From: Melanocharis versteri
Lineage: Eukaryota; Chordata; Aves; Passeriformes; Melanocharitidae
Length of the DNA: 64,000 bases
Assembly: GCA_013397845.1 (NCBI GenBank)
Contig: VZTG01001991.1
Coordinates: 2,410,556 to 2,474,555, forward strand
Reading direction: 5' to 3'
In this document: piece after piece, positions 50,501 to 62,400 of the stretch
Layout of the letters: each line of letters starts with the position of its first letter
Position numbering within the stretch: position 1 is the stretch's first letter
Position numbers and translations under genes: made by a program
The notes under the pieces: model-generated
Told to the model about the DNA's origin: nothing
Database searches by the model: none
Seen by the model: only the letters and a program-made list of their open reading frames with translations

Positions 50501-51883
50501 GGAAATTAATAATAAAATTAGTGTGAGGAGGCTGGTCTCAGGAGCAAGTCGACAGGGAGAAGCCAGGATTATTTTCTTTAAAGGCTAAAATAAACTTTGA
50601 AAACACCCACCCCGTTGAAGAAGAGGATTTTTTGGTGGCTCTGGTGGCTGAAATGCCCAGAAAAGGGTGGATATTTTGACATGTGGGACAAACAGTGGCT
50701 AACAGGAGCAGCAAGCTTGTGACTCTCTCCATGTATAAACTGGAGGTGATTCATCCTGGTTTTTATTTTAATAGCAAGGCCACCAAGCCAGCTGAAATCC
50801 ATCTGAGGTGAGTGCCATGGAATAAAAGGATCAGCTCAGGACAGCAGAGCTGCAAGTGGGTGCCAAGGGCCTGTGGTGGTACCGAGAGCAGAGGCTGGTC
50901 CTGCCAGTGCCAGGCACGAAGGAAAGAACAGGCAACTGCTGCTGCCTTGGCAGGGAGGGAACAAAAACAAGCACCAAACCCTGCGGCCCTTTGGACTTTC
51001 ATCACTTTAGTGTGTGTGTTCTCTTAAGTTTCCACAGGCCTAAAAACTGGAAAAAACCTGGGGGCCCTTTTCTCCTGCACATCCCCAAACCCAACTGCTT
51101 TTATTATTTGGCTGGGCAGAAAAGAAGCTGTTTCAGTAGGAAATGGTTATTTTAATACAATCTGGAGAAGGCTTTTAGCCAAATTAATAACATAATGCAG
51201 CTAAAATGATGCTTTTCATCTCATGCTTCCAGTGCTAACACAATAACAGAGTGCTGTGGGTTTGTGGAGCTGCTGGTCACTGCTCTGAGTGTAACTCTAC
51301 TCCGGCTCTGCTCCATCCCTCCTGCACCCCTCACTCCCTCTCATGGCTCAGGATGTCAGCCTGGAGCAGAGTTATTGTTTCTCCACTGGCTTTAATTCTA
51401 GGAAAGGCGAGTGGATTTCTATTTGAAGGGGTAACTTGAGGCTTGGGGCCTGCTGAAAAACAACAGCTTCCCCCTGGAAAACGGAGTGTGACTGAGAGTC
51501 TCAGGCAGAGAGAATAATTCCTGATTTCTGAAAAATAATATTTTAAAAAATCGTGTGTATTTTAGTGGACACATCTGTGCTGCCGACTGTTGAGAGCAAT
51601 GCCCAGGCCGTGTGGCATGGGGGGGAAAGAGTTACACCAAGGGCTCTGGCTGGCAGGCATGGGAGCTCTGACAGCTGTGCTGATCCAAACTCCAACCAAT
51701 TTTTGAGGGATCTTTTTCCCACTTTTTGGTGAAACCAAAGCACGTGAGATTTTTGAGACAAAATGAATACTAAAGCCTAGAGCTCGAAGCCAGGATCTGC
51801 CAAACTGTTCTGCCTGGGCTGCAGCTGATTTTTGCATATAGCTAAATAAAATTTAAACTGCACTTTACTGGCTTTTTTGTTTG

Positions 51884-51884
<1 letters not shown>
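47591..51884. other. Unannotated stretch, no gene recognised
   Basis: No gene or named repeat is recognised. Open frames on both strands overlap and have no recognisable domains. AT-rich, non-repetitive blocks at 48030-48160 and 50395-50530 could be regulatory, without direct evidence. Confidence 0.45.

Positions 51885-51911
<27 letters not shown>
51885..51911 (+). repeat. Poly(T) run of 27
   Basis: An uninterrupted run of 27 T on the + strand, followed by AAATATACG. No retrogene, SINE or LINE body is recognisable on either side, so it is a simple mononucleotide repeat and not clearly a retrotransposon tail. Confidence 0.95.
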
Positions 51912-51915
<4 letters not shown>

Positions 51916-53400
51916 ATACGTAAATGAAGGTGTTTATGGCTCAAGGAAATGCAGTGAGAAGAGCACAGTTTTGTTTGGCTTTCTGTCTGGTCTCCACAAC
52001 AGGGAGACACTGTGAAGAACACAAACAAATCTTTATTTCTGGACTAACTACTCAAAGCCAGGAGCTTACAAGAAGCAGAGAATAATTTCATGCAAAATGC
52101 AGCTCTTTTCACACTCCTCATTGCTCCATACACCTCTATTCCCTCTTTCCTATTACTTCTTCCTGTCCAGGCTATTTGAAACCTGTAGGCTCATCCAAAA
52201 TCCAAGGAAAGACACAAAGCTTTCCTTTGACTTAATGAGCTTCAGGTACTTAAGGCCTAAACTAACAGAATTTTGCTCCCAGCCCATCTGTGGAAACAAA
52301 CAGACAAAAATTCAAATGCTGAACTGGAAGCACTTTTGACCATTTATAGAATACTGTGACATCCTCAGGATTTTGGGTTCATCCTTACTGCTACAGAAAG
52401 GTCTTCTGTAACAGAGGAGGGAAAATGGTGTCTAACTTGATTTGTTTTGGAAATCTACCTTTTGCCTGGGTATTCACAGGCCAGAATTGCAGATGGTGCT
52501 GTTGCAGGTGGAACCTTCAGGTGGGTGCCACCACCATCCCCAAACTCCTGTTGCTGCTTTAACTGGTTACACTGGAGGGGGGATAAAAAAAAAGTGGTTT
52601 TCCTCCCTGCCAGAACATTGCCTGCTGTATTTGGCCTCTCTCTTCTCTCTTGCTTCAGACTTCCTCCTTCAGCTGAGTGCAGCTTTTGCGAATGCTTCCA
52701 CAGCCTGACCTATTCCATAAAAGAGAAGTGAATGAAGTGAATGTCCCTGCTTAACCTAGTGCAAGTGGTGGGATTAATAACCAGTTTTCTTTTAAATGCA
52801 TCTGTTTTGAGTCATTTGTACATTAAGGATATCATCACGAGTTTAACAGCAGAGGTGGAGACCCACATAAAATTTCAGATACAGATCAAGGGTGAGGACA
52901 GATGGGAATTTTCCAAACAACCCCTGTAAATTTTCATCTCGGATTCATGGCACAGAAGCAATCCTAAAGAGGGAGGAAAGTCTTCAATATTGGGTGTTAT
53001 TTTGGGACACGTTTTAATCATTTAGGCACCACAGGAGGTAACAGAAATACCCCACTGTGATTCTGTTCCCCAGCCTCTTCCTCCAGCCTCCTCCCAATCC
53101 ATCCAGGAGTGCTGGAAGCACCAAATGAGAGTTTGGGTTTGAAAATGAGATCTGTGGCTGTTTGTTTTTCCTCTTCCTGAAGTCTGATTCTCTGCCAAAT
53201 AATATTGATCTCATTGAGTGCAGAGACTCAAGGCTGGAAATCGCTTTGTTTTAGAATCACTTTTCTAAATGATGCTTTAAGAGACTTTTTTTTTTTTTTT
53301 TCCTTCTGCTGTATTAGTTTAATATATTAATTTGCCACTGAGGAGGTGGAGCCCATAATATCCTGTTCCTGAGGAAGGGAGGGCTGGGTAACACTGAGCC
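51912..53400. other. Unannotated stretch, no gene recognised
   Basis: No gene or named repeat is recognised. A T run of 16 lies at 53286-53301, followed by TAATATATTAATTTGCCA. Short frames only, none recognised. Confidence 0.45.
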
Positions 53401-53414
53401 ACTGTTCCCAGTAC

Positions 53415-53510
53415 AGGCTTATTTACTTTAATTAGAAAGTGCACTTGTTAAGTACTCAATTAATTACGTAGAGCAGCACCTATTGAGAGCAGATGAAAGA
53501 GCCACTGTGT
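53415..53510. promoter_or_regulatory. Candidate homeodomain-site cluster
   Basis: Within about 95 bases are TTTAATTAG, the NKX2-like GCACTTGTTAAGTACTCAA and ATTAATTACGTAG, followed by GCAGCACCTATTGAGAGCAG. The block is non-repetitive and lies between G-rich stretches. Such clusters occur in developmental enhancers; this is inference from motif content only. Confidence 0.2.
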
Positions 53511-56500
53511 GAGGAGGGAGGAGGAGATGGGGAAGGATGGAAAGGGAAAGATAAAACCAGTGCTGGAAAGTAAATGCTGTTAGAGAAGCCAGAGAGAGAT
53601 CACAGGTACAGCTCTGTTGGGCTCTAAATTATGGTCACTGTTCATAAATTGGCTTCAGGTACGGTGGCTGGTGCAGATTTTGTGGGATTATTTGGAGTCA
53701 GTCTGCAGCTTTAAAGCAGGTCATTGACCAGGACTTTAAGATGATTTACTCCGAGGTCCTGCTCAACTTATCACATTCTAGAGGCTGTAGGTCAGTCAGG
53801 AATATCTCAACCCACAGCAAAATAAGTGCAGAAGTTTGTTTTAGAGAGGAAATAGTTCATTCTGCTTTAAAAAAAATATTTGAATGTTTGCCGCTGTTTC
53901 ATTTCCCTTTCTCTCCTTTTGCATTTTCCTTTGCATTAATATATCCAGAATTTCAAAGCAAACAAGTTAAAGTCAGGGTTTTGAAAGAAAATTTTCATGT
54001 AACGATTCCAGAAACACACTATTAATACCAGATGTTTAAATAAAGTCATCAATACATTTCCCAAAACCAAGGACACTTAAATGATACGTCATGTATCATT
54101 CTTTCCTCTGGCTTCTGAGGGATAATTCTGCAGAGCTCATGCCTCAGGTCTGTGGGATGCTTGCGTGGAAGAGAGGTTTTGGGGTTTTTAAGCAGAAGTC
54201 GAATTTCTTGCAGAAGATCCCAAGAGCTGGGGTTTTAAGCAATATGCCAACATCATGAGACTTTTGATGAAATCAGGCAGGGTTGCCAATTCTGAACTGA
54301 AACCCATCTCCCCATCTAGAGGTTCATTTGAACTTCAGCCCAGAACCAGTGGAAGAGTTTTGTGACGTTGGGCTGAGCCTTGGGACTGACCCTTTGCCTG
54401 GCAGCCCAGGGTTTGCTGTAAAGGCTCGTGGTTGGTTTAAACAACGTGGCTAATCAAAAATCCATTTAATGGGTGGCTGCAATCAAAAAGTTCTGTGTTG
54501 CCAGATGCACACTCTGGTGCTGTGGATGGACAAGAGGTTTGTTAGGATCCTCTGTGCATACGAGGCTTTTTTAAGCTTCTCCTGGAATCCATATGCAGGA
54601 ATGTTTCAGAGGCTTCTGATGAAATGTTATGCTCTAGTGATGACTATGCAGAAATTTCCAGGGAATTGTGATAACATAGTAAGCCAGTCTTTTCAGAGTT
54701 TGGAGGGATTTTTCCTCAACATTTCTGAGGTTCGCTGTAATTCCCTGTCTTTTCCATGTAGGAGTGCAAGCGTGGTTCCCCCATGGATAAAGGCAGTGTT
54801 CGTGGTGGGCACGGGAACACTGCAAACTGTTGTAAGCCTTTCCCCAAAACCTTGGAATATTCCTAGCAAATACATTTGTGTAATGGTACAAGATTAGGTA
54901 ATGGCAATCTTTGGAGCCTGACTCTGCTCAGGATTCATTTCAGTCCCGTTCCACTCTGCTGGGAGCAGGAGCCTGGTGCGAAGCAGAAGCTTTTGGCAAC
55001 AGAGCCAGAGAAATGATTACTGCGAAAATATGATCGTATGAGGGGGAGGAATGGGGCTTGTGTGTGTAAAATATGAGGTTAATAGAAGTCTTTGGAGATG
55101 CACTTTCTGCGCCTGAGTGTGAGAGAGGCTGGCTGCACTACTCCTGCTGCTGCTTCTTTTCTTTTTTGGCTCTGCGAGCTTTAAAACAAAATCTGAGCAC
55201 CGGGACCTGAGGAGTCCCTGCTGTCTCTGCTGTGCTCAGTCCAGCTGTTTTTGTGCTCTTTGCTTCCTTAAGCCCATGTGCTGTTGATGCCTCAGCCCCT
55301 ACAACCCTGCACTCCCCTTCAGTGACTCTGCTCCATTTGTCTGTCCTGAAGCCTTTCCTTCCTCTTCCCCCAATATGTAATTTAACCTCAGATAATAATT
55401 GTGACTTGATATATAACTAACTCATGTACAACTTTGTAAATCATCCTGAGAGGTTTTGTATGACAGAGGCAACTTCTGAGCCATAATGAGTGAGGTTTCT
55501 GAGGCAGCATTGGCATTTCAATACAAACCTTTCATTAATTTTAATAAGGACCAGAAATCCATGTGTACATCTCCAAAATTGCTTCAAAGTTCTCAACTGG
55601 TGAACAATTCTGCCACCCCTTTGATGCCTCAGTCCCCTGAGCTGATGTTCTTCTGGGGAGTAGGAGCAAATACCAGAACATGGTTTGATATTTGTGGAAG
55701 GGGAACCTGCCATGTGGATTTTATTGAGTGGCTTTGACATCCTCACCAAACAGGAGAGATGCAAATAAGTGTGAATTCTGGGTGCTTCAGGCATCAGCTT
55801 CGCCTCGGGAATTGACCCTAATCTGAAGCCAAAGCACCAGGGAAATGATCTGGCTGCTGAAGCAGGCCCAGAGTCTTGTGTGTAGGAAGTAAATAACCCC
55901 CCACAGGCGCTGCTGCCCTGCTGTGTGTCCACCTGCACTGTGAAAAATCGCTCTGGAGACGTGTAATTTCAGAACTGGGCAAGGAGTTCTAGATGAATTA
56001 CTTACATGCTAAAAGTTTTTCACTTTAGGTCAACCAAAGGTATTTGTGAATCGTGTCCAACCCAAAGTGTTTTTTAGCTGGAGAAGGAAAAGCTGAAGCA
56101 AACCCAGGACATTTTCCCCAGCCTTTGCACACGAAGAGTTACCTTTTTTCATTTCATATTTTTTCTGAAACAAACTTTGAAAATTGATCAGAAAGTTTTG
56201 GTGCAACATGAAATACTTGGGCCTTTATGGTACCCAGAGTATTGTCTGTTCTCAGCACTGGTGTTGGCTACGAGAACAGCCTGACTGTGCCACAAGCCTG
56301 GTGCAAACCACTGGGAACACAAACAACCTAAAATTCCCTGATGCTGTTTCCCTGATTTGTCTGTACTGAGGGATTCAAACACCAGGAGAATACTTTCGGG
56401 GGGTTTAGAGTGGTTTTATATTTTTGATGCCTTCATTGAAGTCCCAAAGCCAGACCCTTTGACTTGTGTAATTGCTCACAACTAAATTTAGCTTGGACTG

Positions 56501-57186
56501 CAAATGTCCAATCTGCATGCTGTGGGGGGGTTCCCGAGACAAAATATCCATTCATCTTTTCAAAGATGAAGAAACTGCCATGCCTTCCCAAAAAGACAAT
56601 AAGCAGCTTGAGAGCTTGGGAGCCATTTCACATCCAGCTTTGCTCAACTCTCATGTACCAGACTGGGTTAAGGAGAAACTAAAATGAGGTTGTGTAGATT
56701 CAGCTATAGATTGTCGGGAGAGAAGCCTCACAAAGGTTATCTTGTTCTTTCTGCTTATTTTGGAACGCCAGAGGCAGTATCTGAAGATGTGCTGCTCTAA
56801 AGGCATTTTGATCAAAAGCTGGAAAATTAGGCCCATTAAAGTATTGATTGAGGCTCAGCTGTGAAGCGGCTGCTGTTGGATTCAGAGATACAGAGTGACT
56901 CTGCCCCTTTCTGCCGCGAGATTCAGAGCAGGGCAGCTCAGGAGTGACAGGACTGGCTTTCTGCAGCAGAAATAGCAGAAGAGAGACAAGCAGCCCCCGG
57001 CAGTGAGCTGCCAAGCGGTGGCAGCGGAAAAATCCGTCTCTAGTTGTGCCAAAATGCCAGAGAGCTTGAATGGGGCTGCTGAGAGAGAGGTCGGAAGGCA
57101 CAGCCTTCGTGTAGTCCTGCTGCTGACTGAGGGCAGACACAGCTCATCTTCACCCCGATGTGTGCATCACTCACGGTGCAGCTGGA
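53511..57186. other. Unannotated stretch, no gene recognised
   Basis: No gene or named repeat is recognised. An interrupted palindrome lies at 54080-54100. Frames at 54469-54897 (+) and 55441-55938 (-) overlap others and match no family I know. AT-rich blocks at 53870-54060 and 55370-55445 contain no named repeat. Confidence 0.45.
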
Positions 57187-57320
57187 TCACAGAACTGTGG
57201 AGTGGTTTGGGCTGCGGGGACCCCAAACCTCATCCAGTTCCACCCCCGGCCACGGGCAGGGACACTTTCCACTCGACCAGGGTGCTCCAAACCCGTCCAG
57301 CCTGGCCTTGGTCACGGAGT
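57187..57320 (-). mobile_element. CR1 3' fragment, left half of an inverted pair
   Basis: The + strand reads TCACAGAACTGTGGAGTGGT, then GGTTTGGGC, CATCCAGTTCCACCCCCGGC, ACGGGCAGGGACACTTTCCA and CAGCCTGGCCTTGGTCACGG, the complement of a CR1 3' end. The element tail is at the left edge. The right edge, near 57320, is approximate. Confidence 0.85.
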
Positions 57321-57411
57321 CCAACCCCCCTGGAAATCCAGTTTTCCCTCTGAAGGGGAAATGAGATGAGCTTTAAGGTCCGTTCTAACCCAAGCCATTC
57401 CGTGGTTCTGT
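57321..57411 (+). mobile_element. CR1 3' tail, right half of an inverted pair
   Basis: GATGAGCTTTAAGGTCCGTT, AACCCAAGCC and ATTCCGTGGTTCTGT (57364-57411) form the + orientation 3' terminus of a CR1, roughly complementary to the left end of the preceding fragment. The two tails point outward. The intervening 57321-57363 is of uncertain origin. Confidence 0.75.
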
Positions 57412-59351
57412 CTGACTCCCTCGGCTGTGCTGAATTACTCACCGAGGCACAAGGGGGCACCCATGGCTAAAGCTTTAATTATCCGGGAGGAGCCGGGAGC
57501 CTTGGTGTCCCTCTGGGTGTCCCTCTGGGTGTCCCCTTCCCCCAGCAGGGCCCGGGCTGCCTCTGTCCTGGTGGGGAGTGGATGCAGATGGGAGAAAAGG
57601 CAGCAATTCGGGTCTTGGCAAAGTTTAGAGCATTTCCAGTTCCCTTTCATAGGGAATAGAGGAGGAATCCTAAAACACTTCCCGTTGTCTGAAGATTTAA
57701 CTAAAGTCTGCTAAAGTAATGAAATATTAAGATAGGACCATCAAATACTCCTTTGGGGCATTATGCCTTTTTTTTTTTTCCTCCAGACAATGTTTTAATC
57801 CTTTCTAGTTCATGGCAAGCTTAGGACCAGCTGCTACCAAGAGACAATCCTTTATAATTAAAGACAGGTTCATACTTTTGCAGTTCAAGGATGGAATTAG
57901 ATTTCTGGGATAAGAGTGAAGCTTTCTAGTGATTTTCTTAAGATGCTTACGGAGGAACCTAGAACTCTGTACAGAGTTTTTACAGCTCACACCTTTGCTA
58001 GCAGTGGGAGCTGGATGCCTGGAAACTCCAGTGCCTCTCCAACTCAACCTCTCTGCTTTCTACTCTTGTTCTCACCTGGCACTCAAGAAGCAAAAGCAGA
58101 GGTTAATAATTGCCTTTTTTTTTTTTAAAGCAAGCCGGTCTAATTCCTGCTGAGTGAGCAGAAATTCCCTAATTTGGAAGAGGGAGGGAGGAATGTGCAA
58201 AGGGCAAGGAACCATGGATGAGCTCCATGCTCCTCTCCACAAAAAGTGAACCTGTGGTGAAGCCACAAGCTCTGCAGAAGGTGCAGTGACCACCTGCAGC
58301 TTTATGGCTTTGTGGCATCCTTGCTGTCTCCAGCACCAGGACTTCTGAGATGCTGCAATGAATTCTGGCTTTATATTTTAGTGGTTATGTTTTTCAACTT
58401 TGTTGGTGTCCTTCAAATATTCTGGTCACTGTGAATAAGGTTTTCCCCAGGAGAGTGGGTCAAAGATAGAAGCTGATAGTTCTGTCAGGCCCTTTCCAAA
58501 AATAAATAGGCAGATTTGTGGGAACTTTTTCCCTTCAGCACATGGCTGATGTGTGTAAAGCCTGCCATACTGATGTGAAAACAGGGAATAATCACTGTGG
58601 TGTGACACTTGAGTGGCCTGAAGAGGTTATAACGAGTGTTTCTTTTGCTCAGTGCACTAAAACGTGCTGTGCAGGGCTTGCTCAGCTTGTCCAAGTCTTT
58701 GCTGGTTGCTTCATCCATAAGGAAGGGAAGTGAGTGAGGTGGGATGTGAAAGGTGTGGCTTATGTGAGAGCTGGGCTTAGTGTCCCCTCAGGGCTCCTTT
58801 CCCTCCTTTTCTTCAGAATTTCAATCGTGGAGTTTTGAGTGCTGGGAACATTTTCTTTGCACTTGTCCAGCTCGAGCACAAAGAGGTCCCAGTTGGGTGC
58901 TTGGAGTTTCTATAATGTGTGGAATAATAGAAGGAGCTTGGATGAGATGAGGCTTCTTTTGGGGCAATACAGTGGGAATATACTTTGCTGTATGCACACG
59001 TGGCCTAAGGAAATTAATCATTTCTGTTGGGGTGTGAATGATATAAAAACATAAATCAATTTAAACCTATTGCAATTCAAAGGATGTGGGGGAAAGGGTG
59101 TAAGTTATACCAAAAAAGTTCACATGATGCAGAAGTGAAGAAGAGTCATCTATTAAAGCAACTATAGGTATTGCAAGTGCAGGAAGGAGGTGCAAGGTGT
59201 ATTTTGAGCCTCCCAAATCCATTGTAAATGTCTCTTGCCATTGGAGCTCTGAATTCTGGTAAATCCCTGTCAGTGCCTGCTCTGAGATGCTCTAACCAGG
59301 AAGAATCTTGCAGATCCTGCAACTGCCAAGCCTCGCCCTGAGGACACAGCC
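57412..59351. other. Unannotated stretch, no gene recognised
   Basis: No gene is recognised. GGTGTCCCTCTG is repeated nearly three times at about 57504-57535. A T run lies at 57769-57779 and another at 58117-58127. Short frames only. Confidence 0.45.
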
Positions 59352-59455
59352 GGGAAGTGTCAGGCTGAAATGCAGACAGTGAGAGCACCTGATAGTCTGA
59401 GGTGGGAAGTGTCAGGCTGAAATGCAGACAGTGAGAGCACCTGATAGTCCGAGGT
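59352..59455 (+). repeat. 52-bp tandem duplication, two copies
   Basis: 59352-59403 and 59404-59455 are copies of one 52-bp unit starting GGGAAGTGTCAGGCTGAAAT. They differ at one position (GTCTGA against GTCCGA). The high identity implies a recent event. The duplicated peptide in the minus frame 59146-59511 is a by-product. Confidence 0.96.
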
Positions 59456-62400
59456 GGCCCCCTGGCTCTGTCCCAGAATGGATCAGTGTGAAATGGTGCT
59501 CCTTGTGCCACGGGCTGTGTTTGGGAGGGTCAGACACCCGGAGCACACCCAGCACGGGAGGTCCAGCAGCAGCAGCACAGGCTGGCAGCCGGAGGCACAG
59601 ACTGTGCAAAATCGAGCTGGATTTGCTGTTTTGTGTGAGAGTCTCTTTTGTTCCAGAGCCTGGGTTTGTCTGGTAGCTAAAGGGAGGAGGAAAGCCAGGA
59701 GCAGGGATCTTCCAAACCCAGCCAAGGCATTTTCAAGACAGTTGCTGTCGTTATGCCTCCCTCCCCCCCTCAGTCAAACCAGGGGAGCATCGAATTGTTT
59801 TGGGGGTAATTTGTGAGAAGGGAAGAGAACATCACCTTGGCAACAATCTTGGAAATGACAGTGACCTTAGCTTGTGCTGGAGCACTGCACTTTTGTGCCT
59901 GTTTCATGGAAGAGAAAAAGGAGGAATCTCAAATCCTAAGATTGACTGACAAACACTGAGCATCGTTTTATCCATGCTGTACAATCAGAAGGAAAAAATA
60001 AGGGATAAATAGAGAAGATGGGCAACATCTTAGTGTATCTAATTATTAATTTTTGGTGTAGGAAAGCCTTCCCTATGAATAGGATAATTTCTGGATGTAG
60101 ATAAGTGCTTTTGGAAACAGGGCTTTTTTTTTTTCTGGGATCACAAGCAGAGTTACAAAAGTGGAAGCACCTTGACCCAGTCATTTTCGAAGCCTTTGGC
60201 ATTTGTGTGTCTGCCTCTGGGTTACAAACTGAGATTAAGGGTTTCATTTCCACTATGTTACAGAAAGCTGGGGTTTAAGAGCCTTGCAACTAACCAAAGA
60301 CCCCAAAGCCCTTTGCCAAAAGCAGCTCTGAGTTCGACATGACTTTAGAGTGGGCTGCTGCTCTCCTTTCCCCTCCTGGCTTCCACCCCAATGCAAAATT
60401 GGGGGTCTGGTTATCCAGTGCCTTGCACCTAATTTTTCTTTCTCGTTTTCCCCAACATTTAAAAGGCAGAATTACACGTGTTCCACCCCCTTAGTTTATT
60501 TAAAGCCCATCTTGCTCACGTTTCAGTCAAGCTTAGAGGGAAACAGGATTATGATATGCCAGCCTTGGGGGTTTCAGCTGAGATTTGCTTGTTTGACTTT
60601 TCCCTGGATTCAGTGACCCAGTTCCTCTGTCCTCCCTCCCTGATGTGAGGAGAGTGAAGGCCACTTGAAAGAGAAAGCTTTGAGCCTTGCCTGATTTCCA
60701 AAGGGTCCCTCCCAAACTGTTTGCATTGGCTTCTCCTTGTTTCTTACCTTCCCGTGCTCCTTGTGAGCCCACTCTGAGAATGGCCTGTGCAAACACAAAA
60801 ATAATAATATCAATTATTATTTTTTTTTAAGTGTCTTTTTATAGTTGAGCTGGAAGGATTAATGGCAAATTCCTGTAGAGTCAGCACTGTAACAGCTCTG
60901 GTTAAAAACAAGCCTTGAGCTGGTCAGGCACCTTTTCCTTGTCTGTCCTGGACACTGCAAAAGGCGCATCCAAATCCATCCTTCATTTCATGTCAAGGGC
61001 AGCCTGTGGTACTCTAGAAACATAAAAGCCTCCTGGAGCCTAACTTTTACAAATTATTCCCAAGATCCCAATGTAACTTGTAGCATTAAATCATTTTGAA
61101 GAAGGTGTTCAAGGCAGTGAGCACAGCAAGGTTCTCAAACTTGACTTTTTCATTTTTCCTTCTAGAAATACAAATTATTGCCAACTCCTTTTTTCCCTCT
61201 GAATGAGAAAATGTTACACACAGTCCCAAGCTTTAGGAAACCTCTATTCTTGCACACTTCTAAGAATTAGTAACAGAGAACAGATCCTGCACCACTGCTC
61301 CCTGTTTGAGAAAAGGCAGGGACTAAACCAAGCTGTGGATGCTCTGCATCACCACAGGCTGCTCCCAAACCCTGCGTCCTGCTGGCTTTGGCACTTTGGG
61401 GCAGGTGACACGATTGGGAATCTCCTTTTTCTTTTGTGTAGCTCCTTGAAGGCTCTCCAGTCCCACCTTGCAGTGCTGAGACACACCTGCAGAGACCTGT
61501 GGAGATACCTGGGACTGTTTCTCAGCAGCATATTTAACACCTGGTGATCTTCTGTTAGAATCTCTCTTAGGGTCTTATAGGAGATCTCAGTTCTTGGCAC
61601 ATCTGTGTTCAACCCACAGCAGGCTGGATTTGCCTTCCCAGACTCCTCTTCCTTGCTTTTCTCCTCCGCCTGATGCCTGGAAATCCTGCTGTGCCTCCTT
61701 CAGACTGCACTGGGAAATCTGAGAGGCAGGGAAGGCAACCAGAGCTGGCAGAACTGGTTGGTTGTGGTTCCTGTAGTCCATGTTCTGGGCGGTGTTGCCA
61801 GCTCTCCCTGCCATATTATTTACATTTGTGCTCAGTGTGCTCTTCCCTGGCTCCAAGAACAAAAGCCTGTTGGTATGGATGCGTGACAATGCATAGCTTT
61901 GTTATTAAAATTGGGACTTTTCCTGCTAGGACTTTTGCATTGGAAATAGCATCCAGTGATTAATCTCCTGCTGGCTTTGTTCTTTTTTATGACCAAGGGA
62001 TTGGCTCATGGAGGACTTCCTGCTTTCTTGGAGGGGCTTTGCAAGGTTGATTAATCTGTAGTAATAGTGGCTGGAGTGACCAGAGTTTCTATAGTGACCA
62101 GATAGAGATAAGAAAGTAGTTGCAAGTGGTAGTTGCTGAAGATGCTGGATGCCAAAATTGCAAACTGTTTTGAAACAGACCAGCCAAGCAAAAGAGATCT
62201 GTGGCTCCACAGTCAGCTTGGACCTGAACGTCCTCTTTGTTTGGCTGAACAAAACCCAGATAAACAAAACACTGAAGGCAATTAGCTTTGTTTGCTTGCC
62301 TTTGTCTCCTCTTCTTCCAAATCATTGTAAAATTAGGAATAATGCCAGTGAATTCTGTAGCTATTCAGTGGACAAAAGCTGGTGCACAGGAGAGGAGAAA

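Noticed and set aside
51885..51911. Poly(T) as the tail of a retrogene
   Set aside because: No mRNA-like body, target-site duplication or known frame is visible on either side.
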